Below are positions 40,836 through 50,081 of a DNA stretch of 64,000 nucleotides, piece by piece. The DNA lies in contig NZ_BBXC01000024.1 in the NCBI RefSeq assembly GCF_001570525.1, positions 89,784 to 153,783 on the forward strand. Reading direction: 5' to 3'. The notes under the pieces were generated by a model. That model saw only the letters and a list, made by a program, of their open reading frames with translations, was not told where the DNA came from and did not search any database. The stretch's first letter is position 1, and each line of letters opens with the position of its first letter. A program made the translations under genes and the position numbers. This stretch comes from Herbidospora sakaeratensis (GTDB taxonomy: Bacteria > Actinomycetota > Actinomycetes > Streptosporangiales > Streptosporangiaceae).

Positions 40836-41354
40836 ATGTCTGCGGCGCTGCCCTTTCGTCTCGCGCGTGCCACGGTGTTCGCCGTGGTCGCTTCGGGGCT
40901 TGCCGCCGTCGCCCACACCTTCGCCGGCGGGTCGGTCACCGCTCCGGGGGTGTCCGCCGCCTTCGCCCTCACCCTGGTCGCCGCCTTCCCGCTGACGGCG
41001 CGCGAACGCACGGCCGTCGAGATCATGCCGCTGCTGGGGGCCATGCAGGTGCTGCTGCACCTGCTCTTCTCCGTTCTCCACGTCTCCTCGCCCGAACGGC
41101 TCGCCGGGCACCTGCACCTGCCGAGCCTGAGCATGATCGTCCTGCACGTCTGGGCGGTCGTCGTCACCGGCTGGTGGCTCGGCCGGGGCGAGGAGCTGTT
41201 CTGGACCCTTCTGCGCCGGCTCGCCGGCCGGATTGTCTCGATCATGTCGCTCCCGCGACCTCTTTCGGTGACAGGTGTCGTCGTGCCGGTCGAGCCGGTT
41301 GTCGTGACGAGCACCCATCGTCATCCTGTCGAAGGACGCGGCCCGCCTCGTTGA
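40836..41354 (+). CDS. Four-helix integral membrane protein
   Basis: 172 aa with helices ATVFAVVASGLAAVAHTFA, GVSAAFALTLVAAFPL, MPLLGAMQVLLHLLFSVL and LSMIVLHVWAVVVTGWWLG, then a basic, Pro-rich tail. Histidines lie in three helices, which would suit metal or heme ligation. It lies a short way upstream of the copper genes with P450 between; a link to copper is inference. ATG 40836 starts the hydrophobic region; upstream frame is rejected. Confidence 0.75.
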   Translation: MSAALPFRLARATVFAVVASGLAAVAHTFAGGSVTAPGVSAAFALTLVAAFPLTARERTAVEIMPLLGAMQVLLHLLFSVLHVSSPERLAGHLHLPSLSMIVLHVWAVVVTGWWLGRGEELFWTLLRRLAGRIVSIMSLPRPLSVTGVVVPVEPVVVTSTHRHPVEGRGPPR

Positions 41355-41398
41355 GGCCGCACGCTCCTTCCACCCATGACGATGAGGAACCATCTGTA

Positions 41399-42568
41399 AT
41401 GTCCGATTCCGAGTTTCCGCTTGTGCAGTTTCTGCGCGACCGGATGGATCCCATAGCCGAGTTGTCCCAGATCCGGGCCGAACGCGCCGTCCATCCGCTG
41501 ACCATTCCCGGCGGCTCGACGGTCTGGCTGGTGACCCGGTACGACGACGTACGGGCCGTGCTGGGTGACACCGCGCGGTTCAGCAACGACTTCGGCAACA
41601 TCACCGGCATGGGGTCGAATCAGGACGACCCGGGCGGCCTGGGTTTCCGCGACCCGCCCGAGCACACGCGGCTGCGCCGCATGCTCACGCCCGAGTTCAC
41701 GATGCACCGGCTGCGGCGGCTCGAACCCCGCATCACCGCCATCGTCAACGAGCAGCTCGACCTGGTCCAGAAGGAAGGCCCGAGGGCCGACCTCGTGTCG
41801 TCGTTCGCGCTGCCGATCCCGTCGCTCGTCGTCTGCGAACTCCTCGGCGTGCCCTACGAAGACCGCGCCGACTTCCTGCGCTTCTCCACCGACCGGTTCG
41901 ACTTCTCGGCCGGGCCGGAGGCCTCGCTCCAGGCCATCAACGACTCGATGGCCTACCTGACCGAACTGGTCGCGCGGGAACGCCGCGCCCCCGGCGAGGG
42001 TCTGCTCGGGGCGCTGCTGCGGGAACACGGAGACGACGTCACCGACCGTGAGCTGGCCAGTCTCGCCGACGGCCTGCTGACCGGCGGCCACGACACGACC
42101 ACGAGCATGCTGGCCCTGGGCACTCTCTGGTTGCTGGAGAACCCCGAGTTCCTCGCTCTCGTACGCGACACCGACGACCACATCGACCAGGTCGTCGAAG
42201 AGCTGTTGCGCTACATGACCGTCGTCCAGGTCGCGTTCCCGAGGTTCGCGCGGGAAGACCTCGAACTCGCCGGGCAGCCGATCGCGAAGGGCGAGATGGT
42301 GCTCTGCTCGTTGTCGGCGGCCAACCGCGACGCGATCCTCGGCGAGGACATGGACACCGCCGACCCGAACCGCCGGGAGCTCAAATCCCACCTGGCCTTC
42401 GGTCACGGCGTACATCGATGCATCGGCGCCCCGTTGGCGCGGATGGAAATGCGTGTCGCCTACCCCGCCCTGCTGCGGCGTTTCCCCGGTCTGAGACTCG
42501 CTGGCGAACCCGCGTACCGCCAGGTCGCGATCGTCTACGGCCTCGATTCGCTGCCGGTCGAATGGTGA
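41399..42568 (+). CDS. Cytochrome P450
   Basis: 389 aa. The I-helix motif GGHDTTTS, the ExxR of helix K (EELLRYM), and the heme loop FGHGVHRCIG with C341 are all present. Bacterial class I P450s like this need a ferredoxin and reductase; neither is nearby. The substrate is unknown: the closest look is to CYP105/107-type enzymes of secondary metabolism. ATG 41399 has no strong Shine-Dalgarno. It is followed by copC after 27 bp. Confidence 0.93.
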   Translation: MSDSEFPLVQFLRDRMDPIAELSQIRAERAVHPLTIPGGSTVWLVTRYDDVRAVLGDTARFSNDFGNITGMGSNQDDPGGLGFRDPPEHTRLRRMLTPEFTMHRLRRLEPRITAIVNEQLDLVQKEGPRADLVSSFALPIPSLVVCELLGVPYEDRADFLRFSTDRFDFSAGPEASLQAINDSMAYLTELVARERRAPGEGLLGALLREHGDDVTDRELASLADGLLTGGHDTTTSMLALGTLWLLENPEFLALVRDTDDHIDQVVEELLRYMTVVQVAFPRFAREDLELAGQPIAKGEMVLCSLSAANRDAILGEDMDTADPNRRELKSHLAFGHGVHRCIGAPLARMEMRVAYPALLRRFPGLRLAGEPAYRQVAIVYGLDSLPVEW

Positions 42569-42595
42569 CCTGACTCCATCGGACGGAGTTTTCTC

Positions 42596-43201
42596 ATGCT
42601 TTTCCGCAAGACGGCGGCGCTCATCCTGGTGGCGGCCGCCACGCTATGGCCGGCTTCGGCGGCGCAGGCGCACGACGTACTGAAATCGAGCAATCCCAAG
42701 GAGAACGCCAAGGTCGAGAGCCTGACCGAGGTGGTGCTGGAGTTCAGCAACGCGGTCCGGTTCCCGAAGGTGGTCGTCAATGGCCCCGACGAGAAGAACT
42801 ACGCGTCGGGCGAGGCCGAGCGCGACGGCCACAAGGTGATCCAGGCCGTGTCGGGCCCGCTGCCGGCCGGGAAATACGTCATCGCCTACCGGATCGTCTC
42901 CTCCGACGGGCACCCCAGAACGGGTGAGGTGCCGTTCACGGTGACCGCCCCCGAGACGCCGACCGAGTCCCCGACCGAGTCCCCGACCCCCTCGGAAGCC
43001 GCGGCCGCACCCTCCGCGGAGCCGACCCCCGTCGTGGCGTCCACGCCGCCGGCGACGGTCGACGCCGCCCCGCAGAGCAGCGCCGACGACGCCGACTCCG
43101 GGGGCGGCGGCGGGTTCCTGATCCTGGCGATCGGCGTGGGCGTGGTCGCGGTGGCGGCCGTGGTCATGGCGACGAGACGGAAACCGAACAAGGGCGACTA
43201 G
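42596..43201 (+). CDS. copC: CopC-domain copper-binding protein, membrane-anchored
   Basis: 201 aa. Signal peptide to about residue 25 (AAQA), so the mature protein begins with the copper-ligand His (HDVLKSSNPKENAKV), and SSDGHPRTG gives the second His. CopC domain to about 118, then a Thr/Glu/Ser/Pro linker and a C-terminal helix GGFLILAIGVGVVAVAAVVMA. It carries copper on the outer face of the membrane, presumably to the CopD protein encoded next. Confidence 0.92.
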   Translation: MLFRKTAALILVAAATLWPASAAQAHDVLKSSNPKENAKVESLTEVVLEFSNAVRFPKVVVNGPDEKNYASGEAERDGHKVIQAVSGPLPAGKYVIAYRIVSSDGHPRTGEVPFTVTAPETPTESPTESPTPSEAAAAPSAEPTPVVASTPPATVDAAPQSSADDADSGGGGGFLILAIGVGVVAVAAVVMATRRKPNKGD

Positions 43202-43271
43202 ACCCCCGTCGATCTGACAGCGCTTCCGAATCGGCAGTGCTCTCACCGGCTTTACCCCCGGAAGGCTGGAT

Positions 43272-45338
43272 ATGAGGTTCCCCCCACGTGCCCAGGTGGC
43301 CGTCACCGTCGTCGTGGCGGTCACGGTCCTGTTCGCGGTCCTCTGGTACGGCGGCGGGCGTCCCGCCGCGCTCGTCGAAGGGCTGCCCTCGCCCGGCCTT
43401 CTGACCGAGTGGGGGCTCCCGCTCGTCAGGTTGCTGCACGACGTCTGCGCCGTCGCGACGGTCGGCCTGCTGCTGACGTCGGTCGCCTTCACCCGCGACG
43501 AGGCGATCCGCACCGCGGCGCGGCGGCAGGTCGTGTGGTGGTCCTCGGCGTGGGCGCTGACCGCACTGGCCACGATCGCGCTGACCCTGTCGGACTTCCT
43601 GGGCCTGCCGATCCCCGAGGCCCTCGGCGCCGGGGTGTTCCAGACGTTCGTCCTCTACATCCCGCAGGGCCAGGCGTTCCTGCTCGTGGCCATGATCGCT
43701 CTCGTGATCGCGGTCTGCGCGATGCTCCGGGGCGCCGAACCGGTCCTCCTGGGCGCGGCCGTCTTCGCCGCCCTGCCCCCCGCGTACGTCGGCCATTCGG
43801 CCTCGGCGGCCGACCACAACCTGGCCGTGTCGAGCCTGATGCTGCACATCGCGGCCGCCGCGATCTGGGTCGGGGGGTTGTACGGCGTGCTGACGCTGGT
43901 CCGCCGCGACCGCGACCTTGTGTGGGGGGTGCGCCGGTTCAGCGCGGTGGCGTTGTGCGCTTATGCGGCGGTGGGCGCGTCGGGGCTGATCAACGCCTGG
44001 GTCAGGCTGGGCGGGCTGGCACCGTTGTTCGAGTCCCGGTACGGGCTGCTGGTGCTCGCCAAGATCGCTGCGTTGGCGGTGCTGGGGTGGTTCGGCTGGC
44101 GACACCGGAAGGTGACGATCGCCCGTCTGGAGGCCGGGGCGGCGGGCTCCGGGGCGGTCGCTGCGCGGTCGGCCCACAGCGAGTCGGTGCAGGGGCAGAC
44201 GGCCCAGGCGTCGTCGAATGAGACGGTCGATGAGCAGGCGTCGTCGGGCGAGACGGCAGAAGATCAGGCGTCGGGCGAAGGGGCCGGAGAGCAGCAGCGG
44301 GCGGTCGTTGAGCAGGCGGCCCACGTTGCGCCGGTGGGTCAGCCGGCCACGTCGGCCGATGGCGAGCCGGAGGCCGGCTCATCCGCCGAGCTCGCCGCTG
44401 ATCGGCGGCCGTTCCTGCGGTTGGCGGCCGTTGAGGTGGCGATCATGACCGCGACCATGGCGCTCGCCGTCGGGTTGTCGCGGACCGCGCCGCCCCCGAG
44501 CGTCGACGTGCCCAACGTCAACGCGGCTCTTGGCTACGTGCTGCCGTCGATCTCGTTCGATCGGCTGTTGTCCGAGTCACGGCTCGACCCGATCATCCTG
44601 CTCGGCATCGCCGGGCTTGTGATCGCCTATCTGGTCGGGCTGCGCCGCCAGGTCTGGCCCGTCGGGCGCACCGTCGCCTGGTTCGCGGGCATTCTGGTTC
44701 TTCTCTATGCCTCCACCGGGGGTCTGGCCGCTTACGGTCCGGCGGTCTTCTCGGTCGTCTCGGTCGAATACGCCCTTCTCGGCACGCTGGCCCCGGCTCT
44801 GCTGGCCTACGGTGCGCCGATCGGGCTCGCCGGGGGGCGGGAACTGCTGCCGAGGTTCCTGGCCAATCCGGCGGTCGCGCTGGCGTGTTACGTCGCCTCG
44901 CCGGTCTTCCTCTACCTGCTCGGGTTCTTCGAGCTCGCCCAGTCGAGCCACGCGCTGCACCTGGCCATGGTCGTCGTGCAGGTCGCGGCGGGGCTGGTGT
45001 TCTTCGTCGTGGTCTTGGGCGTCGATCCGCTGCCGCGGGCCGTGCACACGTACACGCGGATTCAGCTTGTCGGGATCGCCATCGCGGTGCAGGTCGCGGT
45101 CGGGGCGCTGCTGCTGCTCGGGCCTCTGCAGGCCGAGGACTGGTATGCCCTGGTCGCCGTCGACTGGGTGCCCGACCGGGCCGCTGACCAGCAGCTGGGC
45201 GCGTTGCTCGGCGCGGGCGTCACGCTGGTGGTGCTGCTGGGGGTGCTGGCGAGTCTGCTGGTACGGGTCGTCGCGGCCCGCCGGCGGGTTTCGATTCCCA
45301 ACGTACAAAAGGTGGACGATCGTCGGCAGAAGAAGTAA
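43272..45338 (+). CDS. CopD-CtaG fusion: copper import and cytochrome oxidase assembly
   Basis: 688 aa. The N-terminal CopD domain (about 1-290) has helices with AAAIWVGGLYGVLTLVRR and YAAVGASGLINAWVR. A hydrophilic linker of about 100 residues (rich in Ala, Glu, Gln, Ser) follows. The C-terminal caa3_CtaG domain (about 390-670) has GLAAYGPAVFSVVSVEYALLG and conserved His residues in helices. CopD brings copper across the membrane and CtaG helps load cytochrome oxidase. Fusion of these domains is usual in actinobacteria; the long linker is less so. Confidence 0.92.
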   Translation: MRFPPRAQVAVTVVVAVTVLFAVLWYGGGRPAALVEGLPSPGLLTEWGLPLVRLLHDVCAVATVGLLLTSVAFTRDEAIRTAARRQVVWWSSAWALTALATIALTLSDFLGLPIPEALGAGVFQTFVLYIPQGQAFLLVAMIALVIAVCAMLRGAEPVLLGAAVFAALPPAYVGHSASAADHNLAVSSLMLHIAAAAIWVGGLYGVLTLVRRDRDLVWGVRRFSAVALCAYAAVGASGLINAWVRLGGLAPLFESRYGLLVLAKIAALAVLGWFGWRHRKVTIARLEAGAAGSGAVAARSAHSESVQGQTAQASSNETVDEQASSGETAEDQASGEGAGEQQRAVVEQAAHVAPVGQPATSADGEPEAGSSAELAADRRPFLRLAAVEVAIMTATMALAVGLSRTAPPPSVDVPNVNAALGYVLPSISFDRLLSESRLDPIILLGIAGLVIAYLVGLRRQVWPVGRTVAWFAGILVLLYASTGGLAAYGPAVFSVVSVEYALLGTLAPALLAYGAPIGLAGGRELLPRFLANPAVALACYVASPVFLYLLGFFELAQSSHALHLAMVVVQVAAGLVFFVVVLGVDPLPRAVHTYTRIQLVGIAIAVQVAVGALLLLGPLQAEDWYALVAVDWVPDRAADQQLGALLGAGVTLVVLLGVLASLLVRVVAARRRVSIPNVQKVDDRRQKK

Positions 45339-45347
45339 CGTCACCCC

Positions 45348-45971
45348 ATGGCCGTCAAGGTAAGCCGCCGGCCGGTTCCCCCGCCGGCCTCCGCCCCCCG
45401 CAAGCCGTACCTCATCGTGGTTCTGCTCGTCGTCGTGCTGGCCGCGGGTGTGGGCATCGGTTATCTGGTCGGACGTCCCGACTCGGTCGAGAAGATGCAG
45501 ATCTCCGACCTCAAGCGGGACGCCGAGCAGATCAAGACCCTGACCGACCAGGCGCGCCTGACGGTCGAGGAACTCGACAAGATCCTGCCCGCGATGGGGG
45601 AGCCCGGCCCGCCGGACGTCCCGGCGTGGCAGGAGGCCATTCGCAAAGCGGTCGAACGCCACTCTGAGACTCCGAGCGGGATGACCGAGACGAACGTCGC
45701 CCGAGGCGGCTTCCGGAGCGCGGTGAACGCTCTGTCGATCTCCGTCGACCTGCTGGCCGCGGCGCAGAAGCTGCCCGAGGCCGACCGGGCGCCCTACGTG
45801 GAACTGGCCACCCGCCAGCGCACGCTCGCCGTCACGACATGGTCGGTCGCCGCCACCCAGCTCGACCAGCTGAACGTCGAGGCGGGCTACGGTCACCAGC
45901 ACGCCTACCTGTCGGGCGCTCCCGGCGAGGGCGGCATGCACGCGGACGAAATTCCGGAAGGCACGGAGTGA
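45348..45971 (+). CDS. Membrane-anchored hypothetical protein
   Basis: 207 aa. One N-terminal helix YLIVVLLVVVLAAGVGIGYLVG with a short cytoplasmic Pro/Arg tail, then an extracytoplasmic helical region (RDAEQIKTLTDQARLTVEEL; ALSISVDLLAAAQKL) and His residues near the end (GYGHQHAYL; GGMHADE). Immediately behind copD/ctaG (9 bp gap), so co-transcribed; the His-rich tail would fit copper handling. No known domain. Confidence 0.75.
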   Translation: MAVKVSRRPVPPPASAPRKPYLIVVLLVVVLAAGVGIGYLVGRPDSVEKMQISDLKRDAEQIKTLTDQARLTVEELDKILPAMGEPGPPDVPAWQEAIRKAVERHSETPSGMTETNVARGGFRSAVNALSISVDLLAAAQKLPEADRAPYVELATRQRTLAVTTWSVAATQLDQLNVEAGYGHQHAYLSGAPGEGGMHADEIPEGTE

Positions 45972-45991
45972 CCTTGGTCCTCCATCGGGCT

Positions 45992-46064
45992 CCGGCGGGT
46001 GTGGTCGCGTCCACCCGCCGGTCCGGATATTGACGCATCGGCGGCCCAGGGGAACGCGGGCCGC
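45992..46064. terminator. Two stem-loops between convergent genes
   Basis: CCGGCGGGTG-T-GG (45992-46004) pairs with CCACCCGCCGG (46011-46021), and GCGGCCC (46041-46047) pairs with GGGCCGC (46058-46064). They separate the copper operon from the convergent lipoprotein gene. Confidence 0.65.
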
Positions 46065-46079
46065 CGCATTGGGACGTTC

Positions 46080-46466
46080 CTATTCGGGGCTGCACCACTC
46101 CGCGACGGCGGCGACGAAACCCTCCGCCGTCGGCGCGGCCACCGCGAGCTGCTCGGCGGCGAACGCGGAGAACTGCATGGGGTCTTCGGGTGAGGCGAGG
46201 ATCTTCTCGCAGACCTGGGAGCCGACCGTGAGGGCCTTCTCCTGGTTGGTCGCGAGGGCCGGGTCGACAGAGGCCAAAGTGGTGAAGAAAGCCTTCTTCT
46301 GGCCTTCGGAAGGTTCGGGGGCGGCGGGGACCGTGATCTCCGTCGGGCTGGCCTGTACTGCGGCCGTCGGTGCCTCTGACGTCGCCGGAGCCGCCGTTTC
46401 CGCGTCTCCCGCGCAACCTGCGACGGCGATGACGGCAACAGCGAGAGTGGTAGCGAGTCGAATCAT
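46080..46466 (-). CDS. Small lipoprotein, DUF732-like
   Basis: 128 aa. Lipobox IAVAGC gives a lipid Cys at 18; then an Ala/Pro/Thr linker and a short domain (KKAFFTTLASVDPALATNQ, ALTVGSQVCEKILAS, FVAAVAEWCSPE) with two cysteines. This is like DUF732 secreted proteins of actinobacteria, of unknown function. Confidence 0.78.
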   Translation of the reverse strand: MIRLATTLAVAVIAVAGCAGDAETAAPATSEAPTAAVQASPTEITVPAAPEPSEGQKKAFFTTLASVDPALATNQEKALTVGSQVCEKILASPEDPMQFSAFAAEQLAVAAPTAEGFVAAVAEWCSPE

Positions 46467-46751
46467 GAAAAATCACCCTAGCGCCCACCCCTCCCGTGGG
46501 AGGGGCGGGCGTGGATTGCCGTGCTATGGACAGCCCGCTCCCGCATGTCGTGGAATGGCGACGAGTGCGGTTCGCAGGTGAGAAGCCATACGTTAACCGT
46601 CCCATCCGGACGGATCGGGAAGGATGACTTACCAGTCCATAACGATCAGCCATCGGGCCCGTCACAACCAGCCGGTAGCCGTCGCCCTCAGGGTCAACTT
46701 CTGTCGGCGCCCCAGGTCAACGTGACGGGCACGATAGGGAGAAGATCAGCG

Positions 46752-46997
46752 ATGCAACAGTGGCACCGTTCGACAGCACTACCGCAGGTGTGGCCGACTG
46801 ACCGGTATGAGGTGAAGAGCACCAGACCGGCGCCTGATTTCACATCTGTTGACCGATATCACTTCGCCGAATTGGCACTTGAGTCGGCGGAGAACCTGAT
46901 GTCGTCAGGGTGGGTCACCCATGTGACGGTCGTCAGGATCGACGACGGAACCGTGCTTTTCGACACCAAGGCGGTGGTTCCGTTGGAGTCTTGGTAA
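46752..46997 (+). CDS. Small hypothetical protein
   Basis: 81 aa: DFTSVDRYHFAELALESAENLMSSGWVTHVTVVRIDDGTVLFD, a helix and beta-hairpin with no known motif. GGGAGAAG lies ten bases before ATG 46752. It precedes the Nudix-NYN gene by 15 bp. The frame extends further upstream but without start signals. Confidence 0.65.
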   Translation: MQQWHRSTALPQVWPTDRYEVKSTRPAPDFTSVDRYHFAELALESAENLMSSGWVTHVTVVRIDDGTVLFDTKAVVPLESW

Positions 46998-47012
46998 CCG
47001 ATCATTGACCCC

Positions 47013-47876
47013 ATGACAGCCAAGGACGGGGACGGCTGGACCCACTGCGGACGCGGCCACCAGCACTGGGGCGTGTTCGGCGCCTCGGGCCTGCTCGCGG
47101 TGCACCACACGGCGCGTGCCTCCTACGTCCTGATGCAGAAAAGAGCCCTGTGGAGTCACCACGGCGGAACGTGGGGGCTCCCCGGGGGCGCGATCGACAG
47201 CCACGAGGACGCGATCACCGGCGCGTTGCGTGAGGCACATGAGGAAACCGCCCTTTCGCGCGACGCCCTGCGGGTGCGGGGCGTTTATCTAGACGACCAC
47301 GGCGGCTGGGCCTACCAGACCGTGATCGCGACGGCTGTGGAGAAACTCCCCGTCCACCTGGACATGGAGAGCACCGCTCTCCGCTGGGTGACGTTGGCCG
47401 AACTGCCCCGGCGGCGTTTGCACCCGGGATTCGCGGAGACGTGGCCAGTGGTGAGGGAGATGCTGAAACCGCTGGTCGTGGTGGTCGACGCGGCCAACGT
47501 GATCGGCGCACGAGCGGACCACGGCTGGTGGCGCGACCGCGCCGGCGCGACGTCGCGCCTGCTGGCCGAACTCGTCGACCTGGCCGTCGACGGGGTGATC
47601 GCCCCGATCGAGGGCCTGCCGCTGCTGACCCGGCGCTTTCCCCAGATGGTCGTGGTGGTGGAGGGGGCTGCCCGGGGGGCGAAGGTGCCCGAGGGGCCGA
47701 TCGACGTCCGGGCGGCCGAGGGGAGCGGAGACGACGCGATCGTGGCGGTCGTCAGGGAGGCTCCCGTCTGGGAGACGGTGCTGGTGGTGACGGCCGACCG
47801 GGGGCTGCGCGAACGGGTGCGGGCCGAGGGCGCTTTGGTGACCGGGCCGAAGTGGCTGCTGGGGCAACTGCCGTGA
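47013..47876 (+). CDS. Nudix hydrolase fused to NYN/PIN-like nuclease domain
   Basis: 287 aa. The N-terminal Nudix domain has WGLPGGAIDSHEDAITGALREAHEETA, with the box G-x5-E-x7-R-E-x2-E-E. From about 150 a PIN/NYN-type fold begins: LVVVVDAANVIGARADHGWWRDRAGA, with aspartate in DAANVIG, EGSGDDAIVAV with paired acids, and VLVVTADRGLRERV. This suggests an RNA-processing enzyme that also cleans a nucleotide or cap-like substrate. The fusion occurs in actinobacteria; no biochemical role is known to me. Its 3' end is the seed of an intergenic repeat (47829-48220). Confidence 0.83.
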   Translation: MTAKDGDGWTHCGRGHQHWGVFGASGLLAVHHTARASYVLMQKRALWSHHGGTWGLPGGAIDSHEDAITGALREAHEETALSRDALRVRGVYLDDHGGWAYQTVIATAVEKLPVHLDMESTALRWVTLAELPRRRLHPGFAETWPVVREMLKPLVVVVDAANVIGARADHGWWRDRAGATSRLLAELVDLAVDGVIAPIEGLPLLTRRFPQMVVVVEGAARGAKVPEGPIDVRAAEGSGDDAIVAVVREAPVWETVLVVTADRGLRERVRAEGALVTGPKWLLGQLP

Positions 47877-48220
47877 GGCCCCGGGCGTAGCGCTCGATCT
47901 TTTGTCGGCTGAGGGCCTTGGCGACCGGGCCGAGGCGGCTGCTGGGACGGTTTTCGCGACATGGCGGATGTGACGGTTGGCCTTCCGCTGGCCAAGGGTG
48001 TCTTGGCGACCGGGCTGAGGTGGTCGCTGGGCGGTGTGAATGACGTGCCAGGGCCGTTGCTCGGACTCCTGCCGGAGGCGCTTTGGTAACCGGGCCCTCG
48101 GCTTCCGTGATGAGCGGGCGTAGCGCTGGGTGTCTTGCTGGCCGAGGTGCCAGGCGATCGGGCCGAAGTGGCTGTCGTGAGGTCCGAGCGTAGGTTTTTG
48201 GTGACACCTTTCCGAAGACG
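47829..48220. repeat. Degenerate repeats resembling the 3' end of the Nudix-NYN gene
   Basis: The unit TTGGTGACCGGGCCGAAGTGG and its variants recurs near 47833, 47923, 48001, 48070 and 48150. The first copy is inside the gene; the rest fill the 477-bp gap before the permease gene. GGGCGTAGCGCT also recurs (47883 and 48117). Spacing is irregular, so it looks like worn tandem duplication. No other gene is seen in the gap. Confidence 0.6.
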
Positions 48221-48353
48221 CCAGCGAGGTCTGCGGGCGCTCAAGAAGCCTGTCGTTCGAGGGCTTTCCACAGCGTGCTGTTTGTTCTGGGGTTTTCCAC
48301 AGGGTCCGCGTTGTCGTCCGCGAAGCTTCGGCTCGTCTGCGAGCATCGGGTTC

Positions 48354-49346
48354 GTGGTTGAGCGTCTTGAGGTTCCTTCCGCCGAAGTGCCGCCCGCCGA
48401 TTCGGGGCTGAAAGGGCAACCGTCGTTCGGCCATTGGGTGTTCGTCGCCGTGCTCGGCCTGTTGTTGCTCGGGCAGTTCGTCTACGCGCCCTACCTGACC
48501 TCTCCCGCGCTCCAGACCTGGTCGACGGTCTTCGTCGCCATCTGCGTGCAGGCGTTGCCGTTCCTCGTCTTCGGGGTGTTGCTCTCGGCGGCGATCACGG
48601 CGTTCGTCCCGGCCTCCTTCTGGACCCGGGCGTTGCCCAAGCGGCCCGCACTGGCCGTGCCGGTGGCGGGTGTGGCGGGGGCGGTGCTGCCGGGGTGCGA
48701 GTGCGCTTCGGTGCCGGTGGCCTCCGGGTTGATGTCCCGGGGGGTGACCCCTGCGGCGGCGCTGGCGTTCCTGTTGTCGTCGCCGGCGATCAATCCGGTG
48801 GTCGTCGTGGCGACCGTGGTCGCGTTTCCCGGTCAGCCGATGATGGCGGTGGCGCGGTTCGTCGCCTCGCTGGTGGTGGCGGTGCTGGTCGGGTGGGTCT
48901 GGTTGCGGTTCGGCAAGGGGGAGTGGCTGCGGGCGCGGCGGCACCACGAGCACGCGGGGTTCGCCGAGGCGATGCGGCACGACCTGCTGCACGCCGGGGG
49001 GTTCCTGGTCGTCGGCGGCATGGCGGCGGCCACCATGAACGTGGTCGTGCCGCGTGAGTGGCTCAACGTGCTGGCCGGAAATCTCTGGGTGTCGGTGCTC
49101 GCGCTGGCGCTGCTGGCGGTGGTCCTGTCGATCTGCTCGGAGGCCGACGCCTTCGTGGCCGCCTCGCTGACGGCCTTCTCGCCGACCGCACGACTGGCGT
49201 TCCTGGTCGTCGGGCCGATGGTCGACCTGAAGCTGATCGCCCTGCAGGCCGGCACGTTCGGCCGCCGGTTCGCCGTGCGGTTCGTGCCGCTCACGTTCTC
49301 ACTGGCCGTGCTGGTCAGCGTCGTCACCGGGATGGTGCTGCTGTGA
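48354..49346 (+). CDS. UPF0718/DUF318-family permease
   Basis: 330 aa, about eight membrane helices. The signature is PVAGVAGAVLPGCECASVPVASGL, with paired Cys, then LLSSPAINPVVVVAT and SICSEADAFVAASL. These permeases pair with a TIGR03943 protein, and homologues (YcgQ) are linked to metal or arsenic-related transport. GTG 48354 is the best start after the repeat region; no good Shine-Dalgarno. The stop overlaps the partner's GTG. Confidence 0.82.
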   Translation: MVERLEVPSAEVPPADSGLKGQPSFGHWVFVAVLGLLLLGQFVYAPYLTSPALQTWSTVFVAICVQALPFLVFGVLLSAAITAFVPASFWTRALPKRPALAVPVAGVAGAVLPGCECASVPVASGLMSRGVTPAAALAFLLSSPAINPVVVVATVVAFPGQPMMAVARFVASLVVAVLVGWVWLRFGKGEWLRARRHHEHAGFAEAMRHDLLHAGGFLVVGGMAAATMNVVVPREWLNVLAGNLWVSVLALALLAVVLSICSEADAFVAASLTAFSPTARLAFLVVGPMVDLKLIALQAGTFGRRFAVRFVPLTFSLAVLVSVVTGMVLL

Positions 49347-50020
49347 ACCGGCTGACGCAGAGTCTGGTGCTCGTCCTGCTCGGCGGGGCGGTGTTGCGGA
49401 TCACGACGGTGTCGAACGAATACCTCAACTACGTCAAGCCGGGGTTCCGCTGGTTCCTGATCGCCGCCGGTGCGGCCGTGCTGGTCGTGGGCGCGGTCGG
49501 GTTGGTCAAGAAGGAGGACGGGCATCGGGGGCCGTGGGTGGCCTGGTTGCTCACCCTGCCCGTGTTCGCGATCTTCCTGATCGCTCCGCCGCCTTTGGGC
49601 AGCTATGCCGCCCGTTCGGAAGAGGCGCCCGCGCGGCCGGTGGGGGCGTTGACGGCGTACACGCCGCTGACGAGGCCGGTCTCCGAGATGACCATCGGCG
49701 AGTTCCTCGGCCGGGCCTGGGGTGACACGACGAAATCCCTGGCGGGCAAGCAGGTGCGGCTGACCGGGTTCGCGGTGCCGTCGAAGCAGAAGGGCCAGTG
49801 GTACGTCGCCCGCATGCAGATCGCCTGCTGCGCGGCCGACGCCGTCCCGTTGAAGGTGGCGGTTCTCGGGTGGCCGGCCCCGGCGGAGAACCAGTGGATC
49901 GAGGTCACCGGCACGTGGGTGCCCCCGAAGGCCGGCGGGCCCGAACCCGGCACGGTCGCCCCGGAACTCGACGCGACCGACGTCACGGAGATCCCGCGGC
50001 CGATCGAACCCTACGAGTGA
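49343..50020 (+). CDS. TIGR03943-family permease subunit
   Basis: 225 aa. N-terminal helices (LVLVLLGGAVLRITTV; WFLIAAGAAVLVVGAVGLV; WLLTLPVFAIFLIA) and an outside domain with VARMQIACCAADAVPLKVAV, the family's conserved Cys pair. GTG 49343 overlaps the permease stop (GTGA). The two form a complex in homologous systems. Substrate unknown. Confidence 0.85.
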   Translation: MNRLTQSLVLVLLGGAVLRITTVSNEYLNYVKPGFRWFLIAAGAAVLVVGAVGLVKKEDGHRGPWVAWLLTLPVFAIFLIAPPPLGSYAARSEEAPARPVGALTAYTPLTRPVSEMTIGEFLGRAWGDTTKSLAGKQVRLTGFAVPSKQKGQWYVARMQIACCAADAVPLKVAVLGWPAPAENQWIEVTGTWVPPKAGGPEPGTVAPELDATDVTEIPRPIEPYE

Positions 50021-50029
50021 AAGACGAAC

Positions 50030-50068
50030 GGGGCGGACGCCGGGCAGGGGAATCCCGGCGTTCGCCCC
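50030..50068. terminator. Bidirectional terminator between TIGR03943 and CHAP genes
   Basis: 15-bp stem, 50030-50044 with 50054-50068, one mismatch and a 9-base loop. It lies between convergent genes. Confidence 0.8.
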
Positions 50069-50081
50069 GATCGAGGGTGGG

